Positions 62,813-64,000 of a stretch of 64,000 nucleotides of DNA are shown here, in pieces; the first letter of the stretch is position 1; the number at the start of each line of letters is the position of its first letter. The DNA lies in assembly GCF_000423945.1 (NCBI RefSeq), contig NZ_AUIY01000024.1, positions 33,525-97,524 on the forward strand, read 5' to 3'. Origin of the DNA: Butyrivibrio sp. XPD2002 (GTDB lineage Bacteria > Bacillota > Clostridia > Lachnospirales > Lachnospiraceae). Below the pieces are notes generated by a model, which was not told where the DNA came from, did not search any database, and was given only the letters and a program-made list of their open reading frames with translations. Both the position numbers and the translations under genes were made by a program.

Positions 62813-63610
62813 ATGAAACCAATTACAAAAGACGAGATTTTGGCTGCATTTTCAGAGATTGGCCTTCATAAGGGGCAGACTCTTATGGTACACACATCCC
62901 TCAGCTCTATCGGGTATGTATGCGGCGGCGCTCAGACAGTCATCGAGGCGCTTACTGAGACAGTAGGGCCTGAGGGCACTATCATGATGCCCACTCAGTC
63001 CTGGAAAAACTTAGATCCCGAGGATGGCGTTCACTGGACTGTTCCCGAGGAATACTGGCAGATTATCCGCGACAACTGGCCTGCCTATGACAAGAATATA
63101 ACCCCTACAAATACCATGGGAGCCGTGGCAGAGATGTTCAGAAGCTGGCCGGGGGCTCTTAGAAGTGATCATCCGGCAAGATCCGTGGCAGCCTGGGGCA
63201 AAAATGCAGAATATCTCACTAAAGATCATGATCTTTCCAATATTTTCGGGGAGGGCTCTCCAATAGGTAAGCTCTATGAGCTGGACGGAGATGTGCTGCT
63301 TATAGGCGTAGACTATGATAAAAACACATCAATTCATCTTGCTGATGTCCGTGCCACATATCCCGGAAAGCATAACTGCGTTGAACACAGTGCGGTTATG
63401 GAGGGCGGAAAACGCGTCTGGAAGGCCTATGAGACCCTTTTTGTTGACGGAGAGGATTTTGTAGACATAGGTGCTGCTTTCGAGCAGGAAACGGACGTAA
63501 ATAAATGTATTTTGGGTAATGCGCAGCTTCGCCTTATGAGTCAGAGAAAACTAGTGGATTTTGCCACTAAATGGATTACCCAGAACAGAAACGGAAGTAC
63601 CGGAAAATAA
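62813..63610 (+). CDS. AAC(3)-family aminoglycoside N-acetyltransferase-like protein
   Basis: A 265-aa protein of the AAC(3)/YokD acetyl-CoA-dependent acetyltransferase family. Recognisable segments are GQTLMVHTSLSSIGYVCGGA, GTIMMPTQSW, the SDHPARSVAAWG motif, SPIGKLYELDGDVLLIGV and HLADVRA. Classical members acetylate the 3-amino group of aminoglycosides, but many chromosomal homologues have other, unknown targets. ATG nine bases after GGAGAG and 14 bp after the permease stop, so it is the last gene of the maltodextrin operon. Resistance should not be assumed from sequence. Confidence 0.9.
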   Translation: MKPITKDEILAAFSEIGLHKGQTLMVHTSLSSIGYVCGGAQTVIEALTETVGPEGTIMMPTQSWKNLDPEDGVHWTVPEEYWQIIRDNWPAYDKNITPTNTMGAVAEMFRSWPGALRSDHPARSVAAWGKNAEYLTKDHDLSNIFGEGSPIGKLYELDGDVLLIGVDYDKNTSIHLADVRATYPGKHNCVEHSAVMEGGKRVWKAYETLFVDGEDFVDIGAAFEQETDVNKCILGNAQLRLMSQRKLVDFATKWITQNRNGSTGK

Positions 63611-63841
63611 ATAACAATTCATATTGCAGCCATATTTCTTGTCAGTACATATATTTTTGGATAAGATATCTATACTATACCTGAATTATTCATGACAACT
63701 TAAACCTCTGAAATCAGACTCATAATCCGATTTTTTGAAATGGATGCCTAGAATAAGCGGGAATCAGTCTTAAAAATGGGTAGACTGTCCCTATGAATCA
63801 GAAATACAGACTTTTAAGTTATCAAGGTACATCAATAGTTG
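63611..63841. other. Non-coding stretch between maltodextrin operon and transposase end
   Basis: About 230 bp without a gene. It should include the operon end and the terminal inverted repeat of the insertion element, but I could not place the element boundary without its other end. Confidence 0.45.
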
Positions 63842-64000
63842 CTATTCCAACTGTGGATTTAAGCTGCTTATATTTGTAAGTGTTTCATAGAACTCAGATA
63901 TGTAAGGGCAGCTGCTACACAGCTTGAAATAAATATATCTACCTGATCTGACTACCTTAACGGCAATCTTGATCAGTTTCAAACGGATTGTATCTGCACA
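63842..64000 (-). CDS. IS1380-family transposase (partial, C-terminal 52 residues)
   Basis: Reading the minus strand from the window edge gives 52 codons and a TAG. The peptide contains ADTIRLKLIKIAVKVVRSGR and KLCSSCPYISEFYE, which match the conserved C-terminal end of IS1380-type transposases (R-L-x-L-x-K-I-A-x-x-V-x-x-S-G-R). The rest lies beyond the window. It shows that an insertion element adjoins the maltodextrin operon. Confidence 0.75.
   Translation of the reverse strand, partial: CADTIRLKLIKIAVKVVRSGRYIYFKLCSSCPYISEFYETLTNISSLNPQLE

Overview
The window looks like DNA of a strictly anaerobic, plant-polysaccharide-degrading member of the Lachnospiraceae, most like Butyrivibrio or Pseudobutyrivibrio. 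This is inference from the proteins: a GH10 xylanase lipoprotein, several cytosolic GH43 enzymes, cellobiose phosphorylase, three binding-protein-dependent sugar importers, an anaerobic ribonucleotide reductase, methylglyoxal synthase and A/T-rich spacers with strong GGAGG-type ribosome binding sites. No rRNA, tRNA or CRISPR array was seen.

Region 1 (1-21 kb) handles xylan and cellobiose. A minus-strand operon (5837 to 1) encodes a GH10 xylanase lipoprotein, a very large solute-binding protein carrying two carbohydrate-binding-like modules, and two sugar permeases. An AraC-type regulator is divergent to it. Two overlapping GH43 genes (10566 to 7526) and a divergent carboxylesterase-GH43 fusion (10815-13583) make cytosolic debranching enzymes. 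Next come a LacI regulator, a binding protein and two permeases (18335 to 13713), divergent from cellobiose phosphorylase (18655-21087). Together they suggest extracellular xylan cleavage, oligosaccharide import and intracellular hydrolysis or phosphorolysis. No ABC ATPase gene is present.

Region 2 (21-27.5 kb) is housekeeping: a small alarmone-hydrolase-like HD protein, a MATE pump, an HU protein, a tRNA-dihydrouridine synthase, a GNAT acetyltransferase, an SGNH hydrolase and an HPr/Crh-like protein that lacks the phosphoryl-accepting His.

Region 3 (27.6-33.1 kb) is a replication and partition locus: a Rep_3-type initiator, an iteron array with a period of about 31-32 bp, a ParA and its overlapping partner gene, then 1.8 kb of very A/T-rich DNA holding a perfect 34-bp palindrome and related repeats. 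The window therefore probably lies on a secondary replicon (chromid or megaplasmid), not the main chromosome.

Region 4 (33-55.7 kb) is mixed: orphan HypA, CheY, MetF, a sugar-binding-protein/chemoreceptor operon, oligoendopeptidase F, an NrdD-redoxin fusion behind NrdR-like boxes, FIST and PAP2 proteins, alpha-L-fucosidase, a CstA operon, a possible structured RNA in front of a diguanylate cyclase, a UBA-DUF4342 protein, a threonine-aldolase-like enzyme and methylglyoxal synthase.

Region 5 (55.7-63.6 kb) is a maltodextrin locus. A LacI-type regulator is divergent from an operon of a starch-binding-like lipoprotein, a cytosolic GH13, a binding protein, two permeases and an AAC(3)-like acetyltransferase, with inverted-repeat operators between them. 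The window ends in the 3' end of an IS1380-like transposase gene.
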